Shown one piece after another: positions 51,974 to 61,427 of a stretch of 64,000 nucleotides of DNA; the stretch's first letter is position 1; every line of letters starts with the position of its first letter. Below the pieces are notes generated by a model. The model was not told the origin of the DNA and did no database searches. It saw only the letters and a list, made by a program, of their open reading frames with translations. The position numbers were made by a program, and so were the translations under genes. This DNA comes from Wolbachia endosymbiont (group A) of Pogonocherus hispidulus (lineage in GTDB: Bacteria; Pseudomonadota; Alphaproteobacteria; Rickettsiales; Anaplasmataceae): positions 1,240,001 through 1,304,000 of the forward strand of contig NZ_OZ034750.1 of the NCBI RefSeq assembly GCF_964028195.1. Reading direction: 5' to 3'.

Positions 51974-53038
51974 ATGCAAAAACGTCATATAACTATTTGT
52001 TTTATACTGCTTTTTATAATAGGGATGTTATTCCTGATGCGTCCTATGATTTTTCCATGTTTAATATCTATTGTTATTGCATATTTGTTTAATCCGCTAG
52101 TAGTCAAGTTTGAAAAGTATAGAATACCGCGTCCATGTTCTGCAATTTTTATAATACTTGTTTTATTAATAGCTTTTATACTAGTTATAACATTTGTTTT
52201 GCCTATTATATATGTTCAAATTACTTCAATATTAAATTTCTTAGTGAGTAAAGTGCCTTCATTAAAACTTAAAGTAATCCCCTCTGTATTAGAATTTCTT
52301 AATATAAAAATCGAGGATAGCTTATTTGATCACTTATCTAAAAATCTAGCAGAAAATTACAGCGACTATGTATCTTATTTCATGAATGCTCTTGATATTG
52401 CTAGTAACTTTATAATCCAAGTGTTAAGTTCAAGCTTTAACACGGTATCATTAATGGTGATTACTCCTGTAGTGTTTTTCTATATATTACGTGATTGGCC
52501 TTTAATTATAGAAAAAGCTAGTAAATTAATTCCTATGCCTTATAGAGAAAAAGTTGCAAATTATTTTTCCAAAGTGGATTTCATTATATCTAATTATCTA
52601 AAGGGGCAGGTAAATGTATGTATTGTCATGATGGTCTTTTACTCTGTGAGCCTGAGCATAATCGGATTGAAACACTCCATTGTTATTGGAATTTTATCAG
52701 GAATGTTAACGTTCATACCTTACGTAGGACCATTATTATATACCATTATTGGGTTTTTGAGCGCTATCACTCAATTTAGTGGATGGTTTGAAAGTGCTGC
52801 CGTTTTGCTATTATTTGGTGTTGGACAATTAATAGATTCAAACATATTAGTTCCTTTATTAATAGGAAAAAAAGTTCATATACATCCAACTGTAATTATT
52901 CTGGGAATTACTATATGCGCTTCATATTTTGGATTTACAGGTATATTACTTTTTATTCCAATAATAGCAATGTTCAATGTATCAGTAGAATATGCAATCA
53001 ATAAATATTTTAAAAGTGAGCTTTATAAAAACGGCTAA
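51974..53038 (+). CDS. AI-2E/PerM-family membrane transporter
   Basis: 354 residues. About eight membrane helices: ITICFILLFIIGMLFLMRPM, AIFIILVLLIAFILVITFVL, NVCIVMMVFYSVSLSIIGLK, and the family's late motif ISGMLTFIPYVGPLLYTIIG ... FGVGQLIDSNILVPLLIGKK ... HPTVIILGI. Family members are permeases with varied proposed substrates (AI-2 export, ion antiport); the substrate here is unknown. Divergent from ispDF, with 130 bp between. Confidence 0.85.
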   Translation: MQKRHITICFILLFIIGMLFLMRPMIFPCLISIVIAYLFNPLVVKFEKYRIPRPCSAIFIILVLLIAFILVITFVLPIIYVQITSILNFLVSKVPSLKLKVIPSVLEFLNIKIEDSLFDHLSKNLAENYSDYVSYFMNALDIASNFIIQVLSSSFNTVSLMVITPVVFFYILRDWPLIIEKASKLIPMPYREKVANYFSKVDFIISNYLKGQVNVCIVMMVFYSVSLSIIGLKHSIVIGILSGMLTFIPYVGPLLYTIIGFLSAITQFSGWFESAAVLLLFGVGQLIDSNILVPLLIGKKVHIHPTVIILGITICASYFGFTGILLFIPIIAMFNVSVEYAINKYFKSELYKNG

Positions 53039-53167
53039 CAGACCTTTTGCATAATCAATTTATGGTAAGAGGAGAAATGAGCCCAGAATACCTGAGATAT
53101 TTGAGGAGCGTAAGTAAATTTCTGCGCAAAAATTACTACCAGAAAGAGGTTACGTAAGAGGTTCAAC

Positions 53168-53803
53168 GTGCAATTAAATTTATTTAACAACAACCAAGCT
53201 GATTATAGTCGGCAAAATTACATCATCTTAGATGAAAATAAGCACATATATAATTCAGTAATTGAGGATTTATCTTGGAAATGTCTCATTCTTTTTGGAC
53301 CTAAAAGCTCCGGTAAAACTCATCTTGCTCATATTTGGCAATCAATAAACGATGCAATTTTTATCAATGTGAATAACTTCGTAAGCGAGATTAGGTATAG
53401 CGATGCTTTTATTTTAGAAGACGTACAAAACATTAAAGATGAAGCAATGTTATTACATTGTTACAATTACATGAAAGAAAGTGACAAGAGGCTGCTAATC
53501 ACTTCTTCAATTTCACCAAAAAAGCTTAACTTCAAACTAAGAGATTTAAGTTCTCGAATATTATCAACTATCAGCGTAAAAATTTTGTCTGCAAGCGAAG
53601 AATTATTAAGAATCATGCTAATAAAACGATTTTCAGATAAACAGTTAAAAATTGATTTAAAAGTGATTAATTATATTTTAGCAAGAATAGAACGTTCTTT
53701 CTATAGCATTGATAAAATTATAGAGAAGATAGATAATGAATCTATAGGGTCAAATGTGACCGTCCCTTTTATTAGCACTTTATTAAAAAAAGATGCCATT
53801 TGA
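53168..53803 (+). CDS. hda: DnaA-like ATPase, Hda-type
   Basis: 211 residues. QLNLFNNNQADYSRQNYIIL opening typical of Hda, Walker A GPKSSGKTHLAH (44-55), Walker B-like AFILEDVQNI, then sensor region RLLITSSISPKKLNFKLRDL, SSRILS. No DnaA-box-binding domain IV, so it is a regulatory DnaA homologue that would act with the sliding clamp to inactivate DnaA-ATP. Starts at an ATG-equivalent GTG (53168). Confidence 0.8.
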   Translation: MQLNLFNNNQADYSRQNYIILDENKHIYNSVIEDLSWKCLILFGPKSSGKTHLAHIWQSINDAIFINVNNFVSEIRYSDAFILEDVQNIKDEAMLLHCYNYMKESDKRLLITSSISPKKLNFKLRDLSSRILSTISVKILSASEELLRIMLIKRFSDKQLKIDLKVINYILARIERSFYSIDKIIEKIDNESIGSNVTVPFISTLLKKDAI

Positions 53804-54008
53804 TTTCTTCTTTTGTAAAGGTATATATTAAAAATTTATTAACACCCATAACACTAACGTAATTGAAATCTCTATCTGTCCATGCTAGAATTATAATAAA
53901 TGTTATGTTATAATAAATATAGATAGATACAGCTAAGAAGTATTCTATATTTATAGTAGAGCTCACTTTATAAGGTGTTTTTTATAGATTTGACGTTATA
54001 ATTTAACT

Positions 54009-54179
54009 ATGATAAGAGTAAGATTAAATTTAAGAAAAAGGTTAAAGCAAAAGCTTGTGATGTTCACTCTATTGATAAATGCCTTATTTGTCTCATATTT
54101 TCTCATAAGAAACACAGGGAACACTTCTAATCAAATTATAGCCAAAGAAATAAATATAGGAGCTGATAATGAAAAATAA
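54009..54179 (+). CDS. Small single-pass membrane protein upstream of xerD
   Basis: 56 residues: MIRVRLNLRKRLKQKLVMFT, a basic N-terminus and then one membrane helix (LLINALFVSYFLI), then IIAKEINIGADNEK. The last 11 bases overlap the xerD start (ATGAAAAATAA), indicating coupling. The short basic cytoplasmic end with one helix resembles septum-type proteins (FtsL/FtsB-like), but the coiled coil is missing. Function unknown. Confidence 0.5.
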   Translation: MIRVRLNLRKRLKQKLVMFTLLINALFVSYFLIRNTGNTSNQIIAKEINIGADNEK

Positions 54180-55155
54180 ACAGTCGCAAAATAAAAAAGA
54201 AAATCTTTACATAACATATTACATAGATGCTTTGGCTTCAGAGAGGTCCGCTACGCAAAATACTTTGGAAAGTTATCGTTCGGATTTACACCAGTTTGAA
54301 GAATTTTTATTAGAAAGCGGCACTACCTTGGTTAGTGTAAACAAAACCAATATTAAAGATTATGTGAAATCTCTATGTACACAAAAAAAATATAAAAGTA
54401 GCTCTATATCAAGAAAAATATCCGCTATGAAAAATTTCTACAAGTGTCTATTTAATGACGGAATAATAGATTTTAATCCAGCACCGGCTAATGATGCTGA
54501 ATTAAAGAATCCAAAAGTTTCTCGTCCTTTGCCTAAGTATTTAAGTGTCGAAGAAATATTTTTGCTAATGGACACAGTGAGAAAATCAGCAAGCGAATCG
54601 AATAAAGAGATAAGCAGTAAAAGGCTATGTGCGATTTTAGATATCCTTTACTCTTCTGGAATGCGTGTTTCTGAACTAATTGATATGAAGTTATGTGAAG
54701 TGTCACATTTAATAAACAGTAATAACAAAGAATGCTATATAATAATAAAAGGAAAAAGTGGTAGAGAGAGGCAAATTCTTTTTAATGAACAAGCATTGCA
54801 GAGCCTTAGAAATTATTTATCAGTTCGTGACAATCTGATCCCTAACGAAAAGGAATCCGATTGGCTATTCCCAGGTGATAAACCTAATAAACCAATTACA
54901 AGGCAGAGGGTCGGTCAATTAATGAAGGAGTTAGCAAGAAAATGCAATATTGATGAAAATAAGATCTCTCCACACGTGATTAGGCATTCTTTTGCTACCC
55001 ATCTACTGGATAGCGGAGCAAATATTGTGTTGATACAGAAAGTTCTTGGCCATACTAACCTTTCTACAACACAAATATATACTCATATTGCTAACGAAAA
55101 GTTAAAGGACAAATTAGCTGATTCGCATCCTATTACTCAGATGATCAATAATTAA
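54169..55155 (+). CDS. xerD: Tyrosine recombinase XerC/XerD
   Basis: 328 residues. N-terminal SAM-like domain (TQNTLESYRSDLHQFEEFLL, SSISRKISAMKNFYKCLFND), the XerD-like linker NPKVSRPLPKYLSVEEIFLL, and the catalytic domain: SSGMRVSELIDM (Arg), IIKGKSGRERQI (Lys), SPHVIRHSFATHLLDSGA (His-x-x-Arg), GHTNLSTTQIYTH (His, Tyr nucleophile). Resolves chromosome dimers at dif with its partner at division. GGAG-type site 5 to 9 bases before the ATG. XerD rather than XerC is chosen from the linker; not certain. Confidence 0.85.
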   Translation: MKNKQSQNKKENLYITYYIDALASERSATQNTLESYRSDLHQFEEFLLESGTTLVSVNKTNIKDYVKSLCTQKKYKSSSISRKISAMKNFYKCLFNDGIIDFNPAPANDAELKNPKVSRPLPKYLSVEEIFLLMDTVRKSASESNKEISSKRLCAILDILYSSGMRVSELIDMKLCEVSHLINSNNKECYIIIKGKSGRERQILFNEQALQSLRNYLSVRDNLIPNEKESDWLFPGDKPNKPITRQRVGQLMKELARKCNIDENKISPHVIRHSFATHLLDSGANIVLIQKVLGHTNLSTTQIYTHIANEKLKDKLADSHPITQMINN

Positions 55156-55210
55156 ACTTATTGCTTTTAATTTGTAGTAAAGTTAAATTCAAATAAGTTT
55201 ATGTGAGTTT

Positions 55211-55936
55211 GTGATTTCAAGTTTATTGTTTAATTTCTTCCTTATATTATGGGAAGTATTCTATACTTTAATTGCTTTCCCTGTAATTTTCTTTCCTGAG
55301 TATGTAATAACCATTTTCCTCGTCTGTTCGGTGAGAGTTGTATTATTCATGCTGCGTTTATTATGTGGCATTAAATATGAAGTGAGGGGAATGGAAAACA
55401 TTCCTAAGCAACCTTTTATCATTGCATCTAAACACCAATCTCCATTTGAAACATTTATTTTTATACTACTATTTAGAAAAGCGGTTTTTATTTTAAAACG
55501 TGAATTGAAATGGATTCCATTCATTGGTTTACATCTTATAGCGCTGAAAATGATTTTTATTAACCGTTCAGATGGTATCAGTTCTATACGCCATATAATT
55601 AAACTAGCAAAAATGCGTATAAAAGAAAATAGAAGCATAATAATATTTCCTGAAGGTACAAGAACGACTATAAACCAAAATATAAAATATCAACCAGGTA
55701 TTGCTGCTTTATATAGCGTATTATCTGTTCCTGTGTTACCGGTTGCTTTAAACACTGGTTTGTTTTGGCCAAAAAGCATACTTTCTCTGAGAAAGAATCC
55801 CGGAAAGGCAGTAATAGAAATATTGCCCCCAATATATCCTGGGTTAAACAAAAATGAATTCTTGCAAAGTTTAGAAAAAATTATTGAAGAGAGAAGCAGT
55901 AGATTAACCATAGAAAAAACTGATATTGCAAATTAA
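55211..55936 (+). CDS. plsC: 1-acyl-sn-glycerol-3-phosphate acyltransferase
   Basis: 241 residues from a GTG start. N-terminal membrane helices (LLFNFFLILWEVFYTLIAFP), then the HxxxxE-type active site ASKHQSPFETFI (the alphaproteobacterial form of HxxxxD), IPFIGLHLIALKMIFINRSD, and FPEGTRTT. It converts lysophosphatidate to phosphatidate in membrane lipid synthesis. Intact. Confidence 0.9.
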   Translation: MISSLLFNFFLILWEVFYTLIAFPVIFFPEYVITIFLVCSVRVVLFMLRLLCGIKYEVRGMENIPKQPFIIASKHQSPFETFIFILLFRKAVFILKRELKWIPFIGLHLIALKMIFINRSDGISSIRHIIKLAKMRIKENRSIIIFPEGTRTTINQNIKYQPGIAALYSVLSVPVLPVALNTGLFWPKSILSLRKNPGKAVIEILPPIYPGLNKNEFLQSLEKIIEERSSRLTIEKTDIAN

Positions 55937-55987
55937 CAAAAAAACTTTATAATTAAAAAAAAAGTACAGTATTTTAGGTATTAATAT

Positions 55988-56257
55988 ATGGCAAATCATA
56001 AGAGTGCTAAAAAAATGATAAAGGTAATAGCAAAGCGCACTTTAATAAATAAGATGCGGAAAAGTAAAACTCGCACCTCTATTAGAAAATTGGTTGATAT
56101 AATCAAGTCTGGCGACAAAGAAAATGTTGTTCTGGCATTTCGGAATGCTGAATCCAATTTACATAAGTGTGTGAATAAAGGTGTTATTCATAGGAATACT
56201 GCTGCGCGTAAAATAAGTCGCTTAAATGCAAAAGTAAAAGCATTGATGACCGCTTAA
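55988..56257 (+). CDS. rpsT: 30S ribosomal protein S20
   Basis: 89 residues: MANHKSAKKMIKVIAKRTLI, RMRKSKTRTSIRKL-like stretch, then HKCVNKGVIHRNTAARKISR and LNAKVKALMTA. Standard length and fully conserved family pattern. Followed by a near-perfect inverted repeat (AATACGGTTAA/TTAACTGTATT, 56255-56285) that may terminate transcription. Confidence 0.95.
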   Translation: MANHKSAKKMIKVIAKRTLINKMRKSKTRTSIRKLVDIIKSGDKENVVLAFRNAESNLHKCVNKGVIHRNTAARKISRLNAKVKALMTA

Positions 56258-56337
56258 TACGGTTAATGTAAAGTTAACTGTATTAATATATACTCTTCAG
56301 TTTGTATATTCTGTATAAAATTTAAGTAGCTTAAGTG

Positions 56338-57588
56338 ATGGATAAAAAAGCGCTATTAGAACTAAGTAATGGATTAAAAATTGAGCTACCCATATTAAGT
56401 GGAACAATAGGTCCTGACGTGTTAAATATCAAGAATTTATATAAGACGACAGGATTATTCACTTATGATCCGGGATTTGTTTCCACAGCTTCATGCTCTT
56501 CCACAATTACATTCATTGATGGAGATGAAGGAGTACTTAAATATAGGGGACATAATATAGCTGATTTAGCAGAAAATAATAATTTTACTGCTGTGATTTA
56601 TTTATTGCTCTATGGTGAATTACCCAGTTCAGAGCAACACAAAAAATTTCTTCTCAAAATACAAAAATTATCCAAAGTATCAGAGCAAGTTACAAATGTA
56701 ATCAAAGCATTTCCAAAAACTGCTCACCCTATGTCGATTTTAATTGCATGTTTTGCAAGTTTGTCAGCATCTTACCATGAAAAGCATGGCAACAATATCA
56801 ATGATGAAGATCTAGATTTTGGAATTTCTGCAATAGCACAAGTTCCTGCAATTGTTGCAATGATTTATAGGCATATCAACAATCAGGAATTCATAAATGC
56901 TAACAATGAATTAAGTTACAGTGAAAATTTCTTAAAGATGATATTTGGCGATGCTGTTGATAATGATAAAAGCGCCCTTTTTGCAAAAGCTCTGGATAAA
57001 ATATTTACTCTCCATGCTGATCATGAACAGAATGCTTCTACGGCGGCTGTCAGATTGGTGGGATCGGCTGGTTCTAATCTGTTTGCAAGCCTCTCTGCAG
57101 GAGTTGCTACACTTTGGGGACCAGCACATGGTGGAGCTAATGAGGCAGTTATAAATATGCTAAAAGAGATAGAGCAAAGTGGAGATATAGATAAATTCAT
57201 CGAAAAAGCTAAAGATGATAAAGATCCATTTAAATTGATGGGATTTGGACATCGTGTTTATAAAAATTATGATCCGCGCGCGCGTATATTGAAAGACGCT
57301 TGTCATGAAGTTCTAAGTAAACTAGAACGAAATAATGAATTGCTCAAAATTGCAAAAAAACTTGAAGAAATAGCTTTAAAGGATGAATATTTTATCGTGC
57401 GTAAGTTATATCCAAATGTTGATTTTTACTCAGGTATAATAATGAATGCTATCGATATTCCCTCAAATATGTTCACGCCTATTTTTGCACTTGCAAGAAC
57501 CACTGGTTGGGTTACTCAGTGGTATGAAATGATAAATGATAAAGAAACTAAGATCTGTAGACCAAGGCAACTCTATTTTGGTAAATAA
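56338..57588 (+). CDS. gltA: Citrate synthase
   Basis: 416 residues; ATG at 56338 chosen over the GTG three bases before. Typical GltA: LSGTIGPDVLNIKNLYKTTG, FTYDPGFVSTASCSSTITFI, GDEGVLKYRGHNIADLAENN; active-site His in LWGPAHGGANEAVINM and MGFGHRVYKNYDPRARILKD; Asp in NVDFYSGIIMNAI. It condenses acetyl-CoA with oxaloacetate. This is the hexameric bacterial type. Intact. Confidence 0.95.
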   Translation: MDKKALLELSNGLKIELPILSGTIGPDVLNIKNLYKTTGLFTYDPGFVSTASCSSTITFIDGDEGVLKYRGHNIADLAENNNFTAVIYLLLYGELPSSEQHKKFLLKIQKLSKVSEQVTNVIKAFPKTAHPMSILIACFASLSASYHEKHGNNINDEDLDFGISAIAQVPAIVAMIYRHINNQEFINANNELSYSENFLKMIFGDAVDNDKSALFAKALDKIFTLHADHEQNASTAAVRLVGSAGSNLFASLSAGVATLWGPAHGGANEAVINMLKEIEQSGDIDKFIEKAKDDKDPFKLMGFGHRVYKNYDPRARILKDACHEVLSKLERNNELLKIAKKLEEIALKDEYFIVRKLYPNVDFYSGIIMNAIDIPSNMFTPIFALARTTGWVTQWYEMINDKETKICRPRQLYFGK

Positions 57589-57639
57589 ATTTATTTTCAC
57601 TTCATTAGACTTCTTGTATAACCCAAGCTAAGTAGAAAA

Positions 57640-58160
57640 AAGGTATAGCTAACACGTCATACCGCGATTCATTCGCGGTATCTCATCCGCTAACACGTAG
57701 CGGGATGACGATTGTCAGGGTGTCATCCAAGTAGCCCCTATAATGTCATCCCAGTGCCCAGACACTGGGATCCAGCCTTTCCATAATCATCAAAACATTG
57801 TATTTTAACGTAAAACAGCTATTTTTATGCTCACCAACTTAATAAAATTCCTGGATCCCAGTGTCTGGGCACTGGGATGACAAAGGAGAGCAGTGCCCAG
57901 CACTGACCATTTGCTGTGCAGTTTACCTTCAAAAATGAATGTTCGTACAGCTATGGATTTATTCTCGGTATCTCATCCGCTAACAAAGCGGGATGACGAT
58001 TGTCAGGCCAGTGCCCCTATGATGTCATCCCAGTGCCCAGACACTGGGATCCAGAAAAGTTTGCTTGTAAGCAAGCAAACTAGCATAGAAAGTGGTTACA
58101 ATGTTTTCGATGAGATTATATGGAAAACTAGATTCCAGCGTCACGCGCTGGAATGACACC
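57640..58160. repeat. Cluster of palindromic intergenic repeats
   Basis: CCCAGTGCCCAGACACTGGG occurs at 57748-57767 and 58029-58048 and inverted at about 57857-57876. A 'GGTATCTCATCCGCTAACA ... AGCGGGATGACGATTGTCAG' unit occurs at 57678-57718 and 57968-58006. CCAGCGTCACGCGCTGG is at about 58136-58152, the same palindrome as inside ispDF. These are Wolbachia-type short repeats that would fold strongly; no gene is credible here. Confidence 0.8.
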
Positions 58161-58804
58161 TTCCATATAAATATTAAAAAATTTACCAAACGAAAAAAAA
58201 GGCAAAAGAAGCCCCGTGGTGGTTAGCTATTCACTATGTACTAAAATATCGGCGTTTTTTTTATTCTAAAACGCTTGATTAAGAGCAATTTAGCTGCTTT
58301 TAACTTGCAACTAACCTACACCGCAAGTGTTTAAGAAATTTACTAAGCAGGAAAAAAGGCAAAGAAAACCCAGAGTAGCTAGTATTCAAATTCTCCCTTG
58401 TCAATTTGACGTTCTTTGCTGTCTTAAACGCTTTGTAAGCGCGTTTCGGCTTATATAGGTAAAAACCTAGAAATTTTTAAAGACATGCGATGCACGTAGT
58501 GCGAAAAATTAAACATGAGACGCCAAATACCCTAAGTTTTTTGTCATTAACCTGCACAGATTGCGAAGATAAATAAATAGCTTCAGTATCATGGTAAGGG
58601 GACTGGCGGAGTTTGTCAAGTAAGTTTTTCGTTTCTATTCCCAATAAAAGTTCGTCATATGGTTATGCAAGAAGTCTAATTGGTATAACTATGCATGAAT
58701 GCTATTTTCGGCAAAATCTCTTACAACGCTCAAAAGCAGAAAAACAAAAACTTGATTTTCGCAGCTAAATAGTGGACCATCAAAAGCACGCATAAATATC
58801 TACA
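58161..58804. other. Gene-free region before polA
   Basis: About 640 bp with no gene. Two related segments (58185-58240 and 58338-58395; AAAAAGGCAAA.GAA.CCC and TAGCTA.TA core) repeat about 150 bp apart. It contains copy 2 of the ispDF-end repeat. The final ~130 bp probably carry the polA promoter. Confidence 0.5.
58591..58651 (+). repeat. Chromosomal direct repeat of the ispDF 3' end, copy 2
   Basis: ATGGTAAGGGGACTGGCGGA through TTCTATTCCCAATAAAAG, about 90 percent identical to 50468-50527. It still encodes, on the minus strand, the last ispDF residues (NFYWE) but not the rest of the gene. The match begins at the AT that is the prophage core at 50468. Confidence 0.8.
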
Positions 58805-61378
58805 ATGAAAGAAAAAACTTTCACAATCATCGATGGCTATGGTTTTCTTTTCAGAGCTTACTATGTACTACCTCACTTAATTACCACAACAGGAATGCCA
58901 ATAGGTGGTGTATATGGCTTTCTGAATATGGTTCTTAAGTACATTGCCCATTCGGACTACCTAACTATAGCACTTGATGCAGGAAAAAAGAATTTTAGGC
59001 ACAATTTATATCCTGAATACAAAGCAAACAGAGTAACGCCTCCTGAGGATCTAATTCCACAGTTCACCATACTGAGGGAAGCTGTAGAAGCTTTTAACCT
59101 CAGCTATGAAGAAATTGAAGGTTATGAAGCAGATGACATAATCGCAACACTAGCTGCAAAATACGCCAACCACCAAGACTTTAAAGTGGTAGTCGTTTCA
59201 TCAGATAAAGATTTGTTTCAACTCTTGAACCACAATATTTTAATATTCGACCCCATTAAAAATATATATATAGATGAAAAACAAATAGTAGAAAAATTTG
59301 GTGTAAACTCACACAAGCTTCTTGATTTATTTTCTCTAACTGGTGATGCATCTGACAACATTCCAGGCGTTCCGGGAATAGGTCCGAAGACTGCAGCTAA
59401 ATTACTAGATGAATTTGATTCATTGAATAATATTATAGAGAACATTGATAACATCGAGCAAACGAGGATTCGTAATATTCTTACCGAACATAAGGAAAAA
59501 GCACTAATTTCAAGAGAACTTTTATCACTATGCGAAAAAGTAGACCTTCAACATGATATTGCAAAATATGAAGTCCATTCTCCAAATATGGAGAAATTAT
59601 TATCCTTTTTAAAGAAGTATGAATTCAATTCCTTAATAGGGAAAGTGGAAAAGCTTTTTTCCTATAGTGGGTCTAGCACAGAAAAGAAAACAGAATATAG
59701 TAGTGAAGAGTTAGAGAAATTTTTAGAGCATTGTAGATATGAAGGCAAAATTGCAATTCATTGCCACTTTGAAAACAACTTATTAAATAAAATTTCCTTA
59801 TCTTATAGCGAAAGTAATATTTTTTATATAGAGCAAGACAGCATACAAGATGCACTCATTACAATCAACTCAACTTTACTCTCAAATGGGGTGCTTAAAA
59901 TAATACATAACATTAAAGAGATGAGGAAAATCTTCCCTGCAGTGGAGAAGATGCTAGATTCAGTTGATGATTTGATGATAATGTCGTATAGCTTGGATAC
60001 AGGAAAACATGATCACAGTATTCCAAACATAGTTGCGCATAATTTGAGTGAAAATGCAGAAATTTTCTCGGCAAAAACTTTAATAGCAATTCATGAAAAG
60101 CTAAAGCAAAGGTTATTTCAGGAAAAATTGTTCACAATTTACGAGCGCTTCGATAAGCCACTTATGAAAGTAATATTTGATATGGAGAAAAATGGGATAT
60201 TACTGAACATACAAAAATTACAAGAGCTGTCCGATAAATTTCAGCAGGTAATTGCCGTGCTTGAAGATGAGATATATAACTTAGCAGAGGAAAGATTTAA
60301 TATTGCGTCACCAAAACAATTAAGTGATGTTTTATTTAATAAAATGGGGCTTAATAAAAAGAAAAAGTCAAAATCTGGATCGTATAGCACCAATTATGAA
60401 GTTCTAGAGGCACTCGAAGAAGAAGGGGTAGAAATCGCAAGTAAAATTCTAAATTGGCGACATTTAAGTAAATTAAAAGGCACCTACACTGATGCGCTAA
60501 TAAAGCAAGTTGATCCCATTGATGGTAGGATACACACAAGCTTTTCAACGACTGCAACTGCAACTGGAAGGCTGAGCTCCAGCAATCCTAATTTACAGAA
60601 TATTCCTATCAGAAGCGAAGAGGGAAATCTTATCAGACAAGCATTTATTGTGCCAAAAGGGTGCAAGATAATCTCTGCTGACTATTCACAAATAGAATTA
60701 AGACTCCTGGCACACGTTGCAAACGTTGCAGCATTTAAAGAAGCTTTTGCAAACGGACAAGATATTCACAATATCACCGCTAGGCAAGTTTTTGGAGTGC
60801 AAGAAATAGATGAGCAATTAAGACGCAAAGCAAAATCCATTAATTTTGGAATTATATATGGCATTAGCCCATTTGGTCTTGCAAAGCGGCTTGGAATTAC
60901 CTTTCAAGAGGCTGCTGAATACATTAATTACTATTTTTCCTGTTACCCAGAAATAAAGGCCTATATGGAAAAAGCAGTGTCTATCGCAAGATTGCATGGT
61001 TATATAGAAACTTTGTTTGGCAGGAGATGCTTTGTAAGAGACATAAACAATACAATTCCTTATGTAAGACAATTTGCAGAAAGGGCAGCAATAAACGCAC
61101 CACTGCAAGGAACCGCTGCTGATATAATAAAACGTGCGATGATTCAGCTTTTTGACCAGTTAAAAGTAGGTAAAATAATCCTCCAAGTTCACGATGAGCT
61201 ACTGGTCGAGGTAGAGGATGAAAAGGTACAAGAAACGGCAGAACTTATGAAAGATATAATGGAAAATGCAATAGAAATTTCTGTACCACTTGAAGTAGAA
61301 ATAAAAGTTGGCGACAACTGGGCTCTTAATTATGACTTAAACATGGTGGATTCTAAGAGTATAAATCATTTGAACTAA
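58805..61378 (+). CDS. polA: DNA polymerase I
   Basis: 857 residues. N-terminal 5'-3' exonuclease (FTIIDGYGFLFRAYYVLPHL, YEADDIIATLAAKY, SSDKDLFQLL, GDASDNIPGVPGIGPKTAAK). The middle 3'-5' exonuclease region lacks its acidic motif: GKIAIHCHFENNLLNKISLS stands where D-x-E is expected. The C-terminal polymerase is complete: SADYSQIELRLLAHVA (motif A, ~628), RRKAKSINFGIIYGISPFGL (motif B), VHDELLVEVED (motif C, ~797). It fills gaps and removes primers, probably without proofreading. Confidence 0.95.
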   Translation: MKEKTFTIIDGYGFLFRAYYVLPHLITTTGMPIGGVYGFLNMVLKYIAHSDYLTIALDAGKKNFRHNLYPEYKANRVTPPEDLIPQFTILREAVEAFNLSYEEIEGYEADDIIATLAAKYANHQDFKVVVVSSDKDLFQLLNHNILIFDPIKNIYIDEKQIVEKFGVNSHKLLDLFSLTGDASDNIPGVPGIGPKTAAKLLDEFDSLNNIIENIDNIEQTRIRNILTEHKEKALISRELLSLCEKVDLQHDIAKYEVHSPNMEKLLSFLKKYEFNSLIGKVEKLFSYSGSSTEKKTEYSSEELEKFLEHCRYEGKIAIHCHFENNLLNKISLSYSESNIFYIEQDSIQDALITINSTLLSNGVLKIIHNIKEMRKIFPAVEKMLDSVDDLMIMSYSLDTGKHDHSIPNIVAHNLSENAEIFSAKTLIAIHEKLKQRLFQEKLFTIYERFDKPLMKVIFDMEKNGILLNIQKLQELSDKFQQVIAVLEDEIYNLAEERFNIASPKQLSDVLFNKMGLNKKKKSKSGSYSTNYEVLEALEEEGVEIASKILNWRHLSKLKGTYTDALIKQVDPIDGRIHTSFSTTATATGRLSSSNPNLQNIPIRSEEGNLIRQAFIVPKGCKIISADYSQIELRLLAHVANVAAFKEAFANGQDIHNITARQVFGVQEIDEQLRRKAKSINFGIIYGISPFGLAKRLGITFQEAAEYINYYFSCYPEIKAYMEKAVSIARLHGYIETLFGRRCFVRDINNTIPYVRQFAERAAINAPLQGTAADIIKRAMIQLFDQLKVGKIILQVHDELLVEVEDEKVQETAELMKDIMENAIEISVPLEVEIKVGDNWALNYDLNMVDSKSINHLN

Positions 61379-61427
61379 TACGAAAAATATGTTAGAATAG
61401 AACATAGCAAATGCAAATAGGTCAGCC

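Noticed and set aside
53039..53167. Possible gene remnant between the PerM-like and hda genes
   Set aside because: A short frame (MSPEYLRYLRSVSKFLRKNY) is open for about 35 codons, but has no recognisable family and is interrupted; too weak to list.
57893..58156. 87-codon plus-strand ORF between gltA and polA
   Set aside because: It lies entirely in palindromic repeats; the translation has no protein-like pattern.
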